This document shows, in pieces, positions 44,466-52,883 of a stretch of DNA of 64,000 nucleotides. Every line of letters begins with the position of its first letter. Within the stretch, counting starts at the first letter, position 1. Made by a program: the position numbers and the translations under genes. Below the pieces are notes generated by a model. The model was not told where the DNA came from. It saw nothing but the letters and a program-made list of their open reading frames with translations, and did no database searches. Origin of the DNA: JAWPMT01 sp965267435 (GTDB lineage Bacteria > Bacteroidota > Bacteroidia > Cytophagales > Cyclobacteriaceae). The DNA lies in contig OZ253960.1 of the NCBI GenBank assembly GCA_965267435.1, positions 1,860,001 to 1,924,000 of the forward strand, in the 5' to 3' direction.

Positions 44466-45275
44466 ATGAATGCGAATAAAAGATTACAGGTTCTTGCTAT
44501 CATGCTGCTCATCGGCAGTATCATCTCTCTAGGAGCCTCAGCACAGACAACGATTGACGAGGAGTTTCTGCTTAAAAAAGCTGCTGTGCAGGCAGGCCTT
44601 ATTGACAAACATCACATTTCTCTGGTAGAAAAATTCACAATCATTCACGATCACGAGGTCAAGCCAAATGGTTTCGTGGCCATTCGTTGGAAGAACTTCC
44701 TAGGACAGTCGTTCCGCCAGGAATTGCAACCCAAGTACAAATCTCCTAAGTCATTGTATGGGTACGACGCCGCCGTCCATGGCAATATTGCCGCGATCTC
44801 CGCACCCAAAGAGGGTCTTATGAAGACAGGATCCACGTACATTTTCACCTATGTCAATGGCAAATGGGTAGAGGATGGTAAGATCGTTGTTAATCACGCA
44901 GAAGCCAATGACGGTTTCGGATACCAGGTAGCTGTATATGAGGGCAAAGTGATCATCGCAGCCCCCGGAAGAGACGCCGACGGCGCGGACGAAGGCATTG
45001 TATACATTTACGAAAAGGAAGGAGAAGATTGGCAGGCCACCACGGAAATCTCCGCAAAGGGATTCTACGTAGACCTTCACTTCGGAAGAAATATGACGCT
45101 ATTCGATGGCCAGCTGATGATAGGCGTGACGGAGAAAAAAGACAACATTGGTTCTGGTAATCGATACCTTTTCGATCTAAACTCAGGTAAATCAGGACTT
45201 ATCGAGCTGCTCCCTTATGGAGCACCCGCAGAAAATCAACACAGCTCTGTCCACGACGTTGCGGTGGATCGCTAA
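44466..45275 (+). CDS. Secreted FG-GAP repeat protein, paralogue 1
   Basis: A 269-residue secreted protein with a Sec signal (1-26, 'LLIGSIISLGASAQ'). Residues ~95-235 contain beta-propeller-like FG-GAP units: 'YGYDAAVHGNIAAISAPKEG', 'FGYQVAVYEGKVIIAAPGRD' and 'HFGRNMTLFDGQLMIGVTEK', each with the G-x2-3-V/A...AP/GA pattern seen in integrin-alpha-type repeats. Only about three units are present, too few for a full seven-bladed propeller. It is the most diverged of three paralogues in the island. A strong terminator follows. Function is unknown; binding of a ligand or surface partner is plausible. Confidence 0.8.
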   Translation: MNANKRLQVLAIMLLIGSIISLGASAQTTIDEEFLLKKAAVQAGLIDKHHISLVEKFTIIHDHEVKPNGFVAIRWKNFLGQSFRQELQPKYKSPKSLYGYDAAVHGNIAAISAPKEGLMKTGSTYIFTYVNGKWVEDGKIVVNHAEANDGFGYQVAVYEGKVIIAAPGRDADGADEGIVYIYEKEGEDWQATTEISAKGFYVDLHFGRNMTLFDGQLMIGVTEKKDNIGSGNRYLFDLNSGKSGLIELLPYGAPAENQHSSVHDVAVDR

Positions 45276-45315
45276 AAGAAACTAAAAGCCCTAACAAGCA
45301 ATCATCTTCTCGAAT

Positions 45316-45351
45316 ACAGCGGTGTCAGTAATGGCACCGCTGTTTCTTTTT
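45316..45351 (+). terminator. Intrinsic terminator after FG-GAP paralogue 1
   Basis: A perfect 9-base stem ACAGCGGTG / CACCGCTGT with a 10-base loop is followed by TTCTTTTT. It lies 40 bases after the gene's stop. Confidence 0.9.
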
Positions 45352-45895
45352 GCTTCGCGTCACGTTTTCCACTTACCCCATCTTCTGGCTGGTCCGCTAT
45401 TTTCATTTGACTCGCTAGCCCTCTAATGGGCGTCATATGGCCTCAGCCCCGAGACCTACCGCAGGAAGCGCCTTGAGACTTCCCTCCCATATTCTGGTAA
45501 AAGCCTTGATAACTACCCTGTGCCAGTTCATCCGTCAATATTCCCATTCATATTCGATTTTTCCTCATTCAACGCTTGTTCAATACGTTACTATTTCATA
45601 CTTTTGGAACCAGATAGATGAAAATGACAATGTGAAAAAGCTGCTCCTCATCTGTCGATACTGGGTCTCACCCATACACCCACGCCATGAGACCGCCCTT
45701 ATGATCTCAACCTCAACCTCTGAAAACTACTTATTTTAACTAAGCTCAAGGACCATGTGACTATCAGTTCACGGAGCTTTTCCAGTCCCAGGTGTGGGAA
45801 AGTCTCTCGGTCCCTTTGCTTCAAATGAAGAATGCGCTATGCGCGGACTTTGACCCTATCAACCACTAGGACCCATCCATTGAACATGAGAAGGT

Positions 45896-45923
45896 GGCCA
45901 GAGAGAAAAGGAAATCTCTGGCC
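45896..45923. repeat. Inverted repeat with 9-base perfect arms
   Basis: GGCCAGAGA - 10 bases - TCTCTGGCC. One further T-A pair extends the stem at the outer end. No U-tract follows, so it is not a standard terminator; it could be part of a structured RNA. Confidence 0.6.
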
Positions 45924-46070
45924 ATCCTCCCTGATGAACCAGCAACTTCTCCCCCCTACGATCCGAACATACCTCCCCAGGCAAAAGCCTATATACCATT
46001 ATCTACAATTATTTTTGATCCACAGAGTCCTTTATTCCCGTTTAAACGGCACTTCTCTCGTTCATTCTTG

Positions 46071-46086
46071 AAAAATTCCCATTCAA
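46071..46086 (+). promoter_or_regulatory. 16-base leader motif shared with FG-GAP paralogue 3
   Basis: AAAAATTCCCATTCAA occurs here, 187 bases before the start of paralogue 2, and again identically at 49248-49263, about 166 bases before paralogue 3. A shared control element is possible, but the sequence is AT-rich and may be a remnant of common ancestry. Confidence 0.35.
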
Positions 46087-46272
46087 TCATTGCAAGAGTC
46101 AATTACTCCTTCTATATTTGGCACATAATTAGAACGTTAGTAGAGACAACAACCGCTAGTTTACACATCTCACTCCATCTCAACTGACATTCGCACATCG
46201 ATAAGAACCACTTCAGGAAAGGCACTCGCTAAAACATTACGAACACCAAGTTCAATTGAAAATTTGCCTTAG

Positions 46273-47091
46273 ATGAAAAGATTTTACCGCCATACAGTAC
46301 TTGTCATCGCCCTTGCTGCCGCAAGTCTCCCTTTTGCTGGGTACGCCCAAACGTCCTCCCATAATTTTAGTAACGAAGAACTCGCTTTCTTGCGTCAGCG
46401 CCTTGAACTCAAGAAGCCGGCTGCTGAAAGACTAGCTGGTTATCAAATCAGCGGCAATCCTGACCACGACAAGAAAGCAGGACGCGCTTATATCCATAAG
46501 CAGTTTGATGAGAAAACTGTAAGTATGGCTGTCCTTTCACCCCAGGAATTGACTCCAATGGCCTACTTCGGCTTTTCGGCACAGATCAAAGGGGATCTAG
46601 CGGTCGTTGGTGCTCCCGGCGATGGCATCATGGCAACCGGGTCGGTCTACGTATTTCGCCGAATGGGGAATGCTTGGGCAAAAGTGGCCCGCCTCACCTC
46701 GACCGATTCCCAAACGAGAGACGATTTCGGCTTCTCTGTGCACATTGCTGGCAAGTACATCTATATCGGCGCTCCCGGTGCTGACGTAAAGTACAAAGAC
46801 AGTGGGGCTGTCTACGTTTTCGAAGAAACTGCTACGAACAGATGGACGCAGGTCGAGAAACTTGTGCCAGACAATGAAAAAATGATCACTTCCTTTGGTA
46901 AGTACCTAGAAGACGCCGGAGCAACACTTATCGTTGGCGCTGAGACCGTGAATGTGGGTGACCTCGATCGCAACTTCGCCTTCGCTTATTCCAACCGAGA
47001 TGGTTTCTGGTCCGCGGAGCAGGTACTTCTCTCCTCTGAGCAGATCTATATGCACATCGCCGGAAACCCTCAGATCTCCAAGGCCCGTTAA
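46273..47091 (+). CDS. Secreted FG-GAP repeat protein, paralogue 2
   Basis: A 272-residue protein with a Sec signal ending 'LPFAGYAQ'. After it comes a conserved N-terminal module shared with paralogue 3 ('NFSNEELAFLRQRLELKKPA', 'YQISGNPDHDKKAGRAYIHK', 'DEKTVSMAVLSPQELT'). Then three FG-GAP-like units follow: 'FGFSAQIKGDLAVVGAPGDG', 'FGFSVHIAGKYIYIGAPGAD' and 'FGKYLEDAGATLIVGAETVN', each 50-60 residues apart. No C-terminal sorting domain is seen. A clear terminator follows. It looks like a half-propeller or oligomeric beta protein; its role is unknown. Confidence 0.85.
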   Translation: MKRFYRHTVLVIALAAASLPFAGYAQTSSHNFSNEELAFLRQRLELKKPAAERLAGYQISGNPDHDKKAGRAYIHKQFDEKTVSMAVLSPQELTPMAYFGFSAQIKGDLAVVGAPGDGIMATGSVYVFRRMGNAWAKVARLTSTDSQTRDDFGFSVHIAGKYIYIGAPGADVKYKDSGAVYVFEETATNRWTQVEKLVPDNEKMITSFGKYLEDAGATLIVGAETVNVGDLDRNFAFAYSNRDGFWSAEQVLLSSEQIYMHIAGNPQISKAR

Positions 47092-47128
47092 AAAATTGAC
47101 TGCCGATATACAACCTAATCTTTAACCT

Positions 47129-47157
47129 AAAAACCCCAAATGCTCTTTGGGGTTTTT
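47129..47157 (+). terminator. Intrinsic terminator after FG-GAP paralogue 2
   Basis: An A-rich stem around CCCCAAA / TTTGGGG with loop TGCTC is followed by TTTTT; the flanking A and T runs extend the stem. It is placed 38 bases after the stop codon. Confidence 0.9.
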
Positions 47158-47262
47158 GCTTTGAAAACCAATTAGAATACTTTCTGGAGGCAAAAGAGTA
47201 ACTTTTCAGTGGGCCATTCCATGCATTTCAACGTATCTTGTACGCTGGTCAAAGAACGAATT

Positions 47263-48624
47263 ATGAAGTGGTTGAAAGGACTGGTCGCTGCACTCGCATT
47301 AATACTCACAACTAGCTGTTCCGACGATTCAGAGGATCCATCGGTTAGACTCGACGCCTACGAGTCAACTTACGCACTTATCCAGGGTGAAATATGGGAT
47401 CGGGACTGCACTAGCTGTCACGCCGCCGGCACTTCTTTTGCACGCCAATCAGATCTCATCCTCACTGCCGACGTCTCCTACGAACAGCTTGTCAATCGAG
47501 CACCAAAGAACCAGGCCGCTCTTGATGACGGGCTCTTGCTCGTCGGTGAGCTGGGTATCGAATCGCTTCACAAGAGCTTTCTTTGGGAAAAGATCAATGC
47601 GCCGGACCAGGAGCACTTCTTCGCAGACCATCCAGGATATGGATCACTCATGCCCCTGGGAGGGGATTTCCTGACCAACGGGGAGTTGGAGTTTATCAGG
47701 AAATGGATCATCTCCGGCGCTCCGCTGGAGGGCAAAGTCGCCGAATTGGATCTACTGGTGGATACCACGAGGTTTCAAGAGCTTCCCTTTGAACCGCTCG
47801 CACTTCCTGCGCAGGGGTATCAGTTTCATATTGAGCCCTTTCCGATCCTACCCAACCGAGATAGAGAAATATTTATTTATGAGGAGTTGAACAATCCCGA
47901 GCCTATCTATATCAAGAAGATCGAGATCACCATGGCTCCCGGGTCTCATCACTTCATTCTTTACAACTTTGATGATGAGCTTGCCGCCAACGCCCTGCCC
48001 CAGCCAGGAGTGATCCGTGATATCTACGACGAAAACGGGAGTTTCGATTTCAATACGCTTCTGACAATGCAATACCACCAATTTGTGCAGGGTACGCAAT
48101 GGCCTAATACCACTTATCAATTCCCGGAAGGAGTGGCGCTGCGACTACCAGCGAACACCGGGTTTGACCTCAACAGTCACTATGCCAATCGGACTGACGA
48201 GACCATCATGGGCGAGGTATATGCCAACGTACACACGGTACCGGTTAACGAGGTGGAGCAAGTCGCCGAGATCCTCTGGCTCAGCAACGAAGACATCCGC
48301 CTGCCAGCCAAGCAAACCACCACACTCACCAAAACCTTTACTTTCGGTGAAGATCGGCAGGTTTTTCAGCTGTGGTCCCATGCACATGAGAACATGACCG
48401 AGTTTCGCGTTTTCATCGCAGGTGGCCCACGTGACGGTGAGCTGGTATACTATACCAATGACTGGGAGCATCCGCCGATTCTCCAACTGGATCCTCCTCT
48501 TTCTATGGCCGCAGGTACTGGTTTCACGTTGGAAGCCAGCTATTACAATAACAGGGAACGAACCATTGTATTTGGACTTCAGAGCACTGATGAGATGATG
48601 ATGCTGTTTGGGGCTTACTATTGA
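47263..48624 (+). CDS. Lipoprotein fusing a cytochrome c domain to a type II copper monooxygenase-like domain
   Basis: 453 residues from the ATG at 47263, which opens straight into a lipoprotein signal (LILTTSC, Cys19). Residues ~35-155 are a mono-haem cytochrome c domain: C49-T-S-C52-H53 and the probable axial Met in 'YGSLMPLGG' (Met130). Residues ~185-453 resemble peptidylglycine/dopamine-type monooxygenases. The expected ligands are visible in order: His229-His230 ('APGSHHFILY') and His306 ('LNSHYANR') for one copper; His373-x-His375 ('WSHAHENM') and a Met in 445-447 ('DEMMML') for the other. Haem could supply the electrons that ascorbate gives in animals. It is followed 15 bases later by a SOD-like gene. 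Confidence 0.85.
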   Translation: MKWLKGLVAALALILTTSCSDDSEDPSVRLDAYESTYALIQGEIWDRDCTSCHAAGTSFARQSDLILTADVSYEQLVNRAPKNQAALDDGLLLVGELGIESLHKSFLWEKINAPDQEHFFADHPGYGSLMPLGGDFLTNGELEFIRKWIISGAPLEGKVAELDLLVDTTRFQELPFEPLALPAQGYQFHIEPFPILPNRDREIFIYEELNNPEPIYIKKIEITMAPGSHHFILYNFDDELAANALPQPGVIRDIYDENGSFDFNTLLTMQYHQFVQGTQWPNTTYQFPEGVALRLPANTGFDLNSHYANRTDETIMGEVYANVHTVPVNEVEQVAEILWLSNEDIRLPAKQTTTLTKTFTFGEDRQVFQLWSHAHENMTEFRVFIAGGPRDGELVYYTNDWEHPPILQLDPPLSMAAGTGFTLEASYYNNRERTIVFGLQSTDEMMMLFGAYY

Positions 48625-48639
48625 TTCTCTCGAAAGGAC

Positions 48640-49212
48640 ATGACTCGGACTCTGATCACCGTATTTGCGATGTTTGTACTCTTCGGGTGTTCCGCACCTA
48701 ACGATGCCAGTGATACAATGCCCACGGCCGCAGCTGAGGTTTGGTCCATTCAACAACAGCCTGACAGCAGCTATGTAGTGGGAAGTCTCCAGCTAGGTGG
48801 CCTGCAAGCATTTGGGATGGACGGTTTCGTAAGATTAGAGATCACAGTAGAGGGGCTCACTCCCAACTATCGGCACGCTGTCCATCTACACATGGGCACT
48901 TGTGAAAACCCCGGTCACCACTGGAACCAGGGAAGTGCTGATAGCTACTGCGAAGTCCTCAACCTTGGTGAAGTCTGGGCCCGGCCAAAAGCTGGGGATG
49001 TGGGCAACGTCAACACCGACGCTTCCGGCAATGGTACGCTAATAGTGGATTCTGAGTTTTGGTCCATTGGCACGGGGGATAGTAGCGATATATTGGGATC
49101 GGTGGTGGTTGTACACGGTGACCCTGAAAATTTCGACCGGGAGTGCTTTGAAAATCACATGCATATGCATGCGAATCCGAAAATTGCCTGTGGGGTGGTT
49201 GTAGCGCAATAG
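48640..49212 (+). CDS. Cu/Zn superoxide dismutase-like lipoprotein
   Basis: A 190-residue protein with a lipobox ('FVLFGC', Cys17). Superoxide dismutase features: 'HAVHLHMGTC' (His82, His84 and Cys88), 'PGHHWNQGS' (His93/94), 'GDVGNVNTDASGNG' (Asp120), 'VVVHGDPENF' (His159) and 'IACGVVV', which holds the partner Cys184 of the usual disulfide. The zinc-loop spacing is shortened and one His ligand is not obvious, so zinc binding may be altered. A 'NHMHMHAN' cluster near the C-terminus could bind extra metal. It lies 15 bases after the cytochrome/copper gene and is probably co-transcribed. Confidence 0.85.
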   Translation: MTRTLITVFAMFVLFGCSAPNDASDTMPTAAAEVWSIQQQPDSSYVVGSLQLGGLQAFGMDGFVRLEITVEGLTPNYRHAVHLHMGTCENPGHHWNQGSADSYCEVLNLGEVWARPKAGDVGNVNTDASGNGTLIVDSEFWSIGTGDSSDILGSVVVVHGDPENFDRECFENHMHMHANPKIACGVVVAQ

Positions 49213-49247
49213 GCAGGTAATTTCAGGACAATATCCCATTTAATCGC

Positions 49248-49263
49248 AAAAATTCCCATTCAA
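49248..49263 (+). promoter_or_regulatory. 16-base leader motif shared with FG-GAP paralogue 2
   Basis: AAAAATTCCCATTCAA, identical to the copy at 46071-46086, about 166 bases upstream of paralogue 3. The neighbouring text also has partial copies ('ATATCCCATTTAA', 'GGCCCATTCATT'). Confidence 0.35.
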
Positions 49264-49428
49264 CGGTCACAATTCCGGCCCATTCATTGGAGATGTGGGA
49301 CAAAGACCGTAAATTTCAGGTTCATCATCGCTTCTAATCCCTTAATTCATAGGGCCATACACTGGAGCGAGCTAAAGAACTGATTGGAGAGAGTTTCTCG
49401 CTGGAGGCATCACAAGACCACCCAGTCG

Positions 49429-50325
49429 ATGAACAAAACTACGCTAAGTCTACTGTTGTTACTTGCAGTAACTCTGTGTCGTACTTACGTGACGAGCGCT
49501 CAAAATACGGCGTCTCCCAGGTTTTCGAATGAGGAGAAGGTTTTCCTATATGATCACTTACAGCTTTACAAGGACCCGGCGGAACGTTCCAAAGAATACC
49601 AGATATCGGGTTTTCCCGACTGCGATCGGTCGGTGGGTCGCGCTTACATCCATCGACAGGTCGATTCCAAAGAACTAAGCATGGCTACTCTTGCGCCAAA
49701 GGGGCTCACAACCAATGCAGCCTTCGGTTTCGACGTGGATCTTCTAGACAATACGGCCCTTGTAGGGGCTCCGGGCGGTGGACGCTTGCACCGGGGTGAA
49801 GTGTACCTATTCCAAAAAAACGGCCTTAAGTGGCGCAACACCATGCGCTTCACTGCACCAGATGGCCAGCCTCGTGATGATTTTGGGTATGGCGTGACGC
49901 AGACAATGACGAAGGTGGCCATCGGAGCTCCCAGTGCCAATAGCACCTATGTGAACACAGGAGCTGTCTACGTGTACCACTCACCCAAAATCGACGAGTG
50001 GACGTTTCAGCAGAAAATCCAGCCACGCAAAGACAAGGACGTCGTTAGTTTCGGAAAATACGTTGCGTTCCGCCACGAAATGCTCCTCATCGGGGCCGAA
50101 AGCTACAAGGAAAAACAAGACATCGCCTTTGTCTATGAATTCCAGGATGGTGTCTGGGAACAGACTGATTTGCTCGATTCCACTGAAGAGCTGCAGGTCT
50201 TTTTTCTGAGGCATCCTCTCCAACCGTCCGGTGAAGTTCCGATGAAGAAGGACTCCGATGTCTCTGGGGATGACCAATCGGATATTGTGGTGGGGACCAG
50301 TCACAGCGAGCTGACAGAACACTAG
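49429..50325 (+). CDS. Secreted FG-GAP repeat protein, paralogue 3
   Basis: 298 residues from the ATG at 49429, which opens a Sec signal ending 'YVTSAQ'; an in-frame upstream start adds 15 polar residues and is rejected. The N-terminal module matches paralogue 2 closely ('FSNEEKVFLYDHLQLYKDPA', 'YQISGFPDCDRSVGRAYIHR', 'DSKELSMATLAPKGLT'), followed by 'FGFDVDLLDNTALVGAPGGG', 'FGYGVTQTMTKVAIGAPSAN' and 'FGKYVAFRHEMLLIGAESYK'. It has an extra acidic/serine-rich tail of about 45 residues ('MKKDSDVSGDDQSDIVVG') absent from paralogue 2. Function is unknown. Confidence 0.85.
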   Translation: MNKTTLSLLLLLAVTLCRTYVTSAQNTASPRFSNEEKVFLYDHLQLYKDPAERSKEYQISGFPDCDRSVGRAYIHRQVDSKELSMATLAPKGLTTNAAFGFDVDLLDNTALVGAPGGGRLHRGEVYLFQKNGLKWRNTMRFTAPDGQPRDDFGYGVTQTMTKVAIGAPSANSTYVNTGAVYVYHSPKIDEWTFQQKIQPRKDKDVVSFGKYVAFRHEMLLIGAESYKEKQDIAFVYEFQDGVWEQTDLLDSTEELQVFFLRHPLQPSGEVPMKKDSDVSGDDQSDIVVGTSHSELTEH

Positions 50326-50461
50326 CAGTTTTTATTTCTTGCAACGCGTACCCGAAACGTTACAATTGGCGCACATCGGGCCTGAAAAACGTCTTGGTGT
50401 CCTTTGATTTCTGGTGGACTCACTTCATTTATATTTACTGTTATCCATCAACAAAGACCCG

Positions 50462-51652
50462 ATGTTAAAACGACTCGTCTTCCAATTCCTAAATCTTTAC
50501 CGTAAAATCCGCCTTGGGTGGTTGTCACTAAGAGGGCTAAGTGAGGCAGATATACATGATCAGCGCATTGTCACTGGAAAGGCGTGGGAAGAATTCTGCG
50601 ATTCTTTGAAGGCAGCAGGTGCCGCCATGGTGTACAGCGGTGCCCCCCGTGACGCATTCAACCAGGCAGAGGGTTTTCGATACCTCTCCCGAATGACTCG
50701 TGCCGGTTTGGAAGCGTTTGTTGAGTATGCTGACCCAAAATTCCCGGTGCTCCGTCGGATGGTGCATGAGACCGTGAAACTCGGAGCGGACAATCCGGAC
50801 AACTACTACATGAACTGCAAAATCAGTGGCGAGTACGAGTACCGGCTCTATGGCAATCGAAAAACAGCCCACTACCTGGGCTTTGCCACCCAAAGAGGAG
50901 ATTATGGCAAAGAAGGCGGCATGCAGCTATCTGGCGCCCTGGAGGCCTCCGACCTCGAAATAGAGGCTGATGGTTCATTTGAGATCATGCTTAGTCAGCA
51001 GAAAAAGGGGAAAAACTGGCTGCCTACGGCTCCGGATTCGAGCCTCCTGATCGTGCGACAGACCTTCCTGGATAAGGAGTCCGAAGACCTGGCAGAAATC
51101 CATATTGAGTGCATTGGCGGGCCAGATCGTCCCGACCCCCTGACAACAGAGTTGGTAGATAAGGGACTGGCCTCCGCGAGCGCCTTCGTGGCGGGTGCCG
51201 GTATGTTCTTCGCGAGATGGTCCGTTGGTTTCAAAAAGCACACCAACACCCTCCCCTTATTTGATCCGGCAACTTCCACAGCAGCGGGCGGTGACGAAAA
51301 CATTGCCTACTATCACAGCCACTGGGAACTAAAAGAGGACGAAGTGCTCCTAATCGATTTCACGCCGCCCGATTGCGACTATTGGAACTTTCAGCTCAAC
51401 AACTACTGGATGGAGTCGCTGGACTATAGGTATCATCAAGTAACACTCAATAAACACTCTGCACAAGCCAATGAAGACGGATCTGTGAGACTCATCATTT
51501 CACACAAAGACCCTCAGTTGCCCAACTGGATAGAGACGGCCCATCATAATGAAGGCACGATGTGCCTCCGCTGGGTGAAAGCCAAAGAGTGGCCCACACC
51601 GTCAACAAAAGTAGTGGCCTACGGCTCATGGATCACTCCGACCAATGACTGA
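50462..51652 (+). CDS. DUF1214 domain-containing protein
   Basis: 396 residues from the ATG at 50462. The C-terminal third carries the DUF1214 signature 'FTPPDCDYWNFQLNNYWMES' with 'IISHKDPQLPNWIETAHHNE' and the closing 'TMCLRWVKAKEWPTP'. The N-terminal ~200 residues are less clear but match similar proteins that pair with lipid or steroid enzymes. No catalytic residue can be named. It overlaps the sulfotransferase gene by eight bases, so the two are surely translated together. Confidence 0.82.
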   Translation: MLKRLVFQFLNLYRKIRLGWLSLRGLSEADIHDQRIVTGKAWEEFCDSLKAAGAAMVYSGAPRDAFNQAEGFRYLSRMTRAGLEAFVEYADPKFPVLRRMVHETVKLGADNPDNYYMNCKISGEYEYRLYGNRKTAHYLGFATQRGDYGKEGGMQLSGALEASDLEIEADGSFEIMLSQQKKGKNWLPTAPDSSLLIVRQTFLDKESEDLAEIHIECIGGPDRPDPLTTELVDKGLASASAFVAGAGMFFARWSVGFKKHTNTLPLFDPATSTAAGGDENIAYYHSHWELKEDEVLLIDFTPPDCDYWNFQLNNYWMESLDYRYHQVTLNKHSAQANEDGSVRLIISHKDPQLPNWIETAHHNEGTMCLRWVKAKEWPTPSTKVVAYGSWITPTND

Positions 51653-52883
51653 CAACATCATCAGTTCCGGCCAGGTAAAGCCGCTGCCCTTCCCTGTCAG
51701 GAGCTTCAACTTTCTGGTTGGAGGTGTACAGAAGTGGCATTCAAATCCCATTGTGGCCGATCAGTTAATGAGGCGGGCCGTTCGCTCCTCGAGATTGACT
51801 GATTTCGGTCCAATGGACTTCGTGGAGCCCCTTGAGCGACTGGTGGAGTCACTCAATAGCGAGGCCAACCTTCACCCTTTTGGTAAGTTCGTCGCACAAC
51901 AAAGACTTATCAACCTTCTCAACAATCGCCTGCGGGCAGTGAAATGCTGGACACAGCACTCCGAAATACTGGAGGAAACTATTGCGCCCCCCCTTTTGAT
52001 TGCTGGCATGCAGAGGACGGGCACGACGCTACTCCACCGACTACTGGCGCTGGACGAAAGGATCAGATCTCTCAAATCATGGGAGGCCCTCAACCCTGCC
52101 CCATTTGGCAAAGGCGATCCCGGCAGACGAATAAAGGACGCCAAAACCAGCGAGAAGGCCGTCAAATACCTGGCTCCCGATTTCTTTGCTATCCACCCGA
52201 TCCAGCACCTGTCTCCGGAGGAAGATGTGCTATTACTCGATATCTCGCTGAGAAGTACAGTGGCGGAGGCTACCACCAGCGTGCCTGGTTTTGCCCACTG
52301 GCTCGAAGAACAAGATCAACGACCGGCCTATGTGTTCATGAAGCAGCTACTGCAGCTGCTGCAATGGACGGGACCTCGAGGGCGCTGGGTCCTCAAAAGC
52401 CCGCACCACCTCGAGTGGCTGGATGTTGTGGAAAATGTCTTTCCTGGCACCCAGTACCTACAGACGCATCGACATCCCGCGGCCATCGTGCCGTCTTTGT
52501 GCAGCATGATCTTCCATGGTCGTGTAATGTTCAGCAGCCAAAATGACCCAATGGTGGTGGGTAAACAGTGGATCACGAAAATGGAACGCCTGCTCTCCCG
52601 CTCTATGGCCTTTCGAGACAACCACAACGCGCAATTTCTGGACATCGATTATCACTTACTCGTGAGTGATCCCCTTCATACGATGGAGCGCGTGTATGAT
52701 TTCCTTAAGATGCCACTCGAGGATTTTCAGCTCAAGAAGATTGAAGATTTCCTCAAAAGCCATGGCCAACATAGATTTGGCCGCCACAAGTATGAAATCA
52801 CGGACTTCACCGACGAGGAAATTATGAAGCGACCCGTTTTCAGAGAGTATGTCGATAGATTTCAATTGAAGCACAAAGGATGA
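51645..52883 (+). CDS. Sulfotransferase family protein
   Basis: A 412-residue PAPS-dependent sulfotransferase. The 5'-phosphosulfate loop is 'LIAGMQRTGTTLLHRLL' (~118-134), and the 3'-phosphate site is in 'VLKSPHHLEWLDVVENVFPG' followed by 'THRHP'. The C-terminal 'GQHRFGRHKYEITDFTDEEI' fits the family. An acceptor such as a lipid, sterol or long-chain alcohol is likely from the family and neighbours, but this is inference. It overlaps DUF1214 by eight bases and the SDR gene by four (ATGA). Confidence 0.9.
   Translation: MTDNIISSGQVKPLPFPVRSFNFLVGGVQKWHSNPIVADQLMRRAVRSSRLTDFGPMDFVEPLERLVESLNSEANLHPFGKFVAQQRLINLLNNRLRAVKCWTQHSEILEETIAPPLLIAGMQRTGTTLLHRLLALDERIRSLKSWEALNPAPFGKGDPGRRIKDAKTSEKAVKYLAPDFFAIHPIQHLSPEEDVLLLDISLRSTVAEATTSVPGFAHWLEEQDQRPAYVFMKQLLQLLQWTGPRGRWVLKSPHHLEWLDVVENVFPGTQYLQTHRHPAAIVPSLCSMIFHGRVMFSSQNDPMVVGKQWITKMERLLSRSMAFRDNHNAQFLDIDYHLLVSDPLHTMERVYDFLKMPLEDFQLKKIEDFLKSHGQHRFGRHKYEITDFTDEEIMKRPVFREYVDRFQLKHKG

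Larger units (their letters stand above)
45352..46272. other. Long intergenic region with hairpins between FG-GAP paralogues 1 and 2
   Basis: About 920 bases with no convincing gene; open frames such as the one at 45894-46187 lack coding character. It contains several stems: AAGCTC...GAGCTT (45742-45779) with an inner GTGA/TCAC, CTTTTCC...GGGAAAG (45777-45802), which shares bases with the first and is mutually exclusive with it, and GGCCAGAGA...TCTCTGGCC (45896-45923). The last 200 bases are AT-rich and hold the leader of the next gene. Confidence 0.5.

Noticed and set aside
45437..45739. 100-codon plus-strand frame after the first FG-GAP gene
   Set aside because: No protein-like pattern; it lies just after a strong terminator with no promoter visible.
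45894..46187. 97-codon plus-strand frame in the long FG-GAP intergenic region
   Set aside because: It has no signal, no domain and a Pro/Ser-rich low-complexity start; its base composition resembles the surrounding non-coding DNA, and the strong inverted repeat lies in its first codons.
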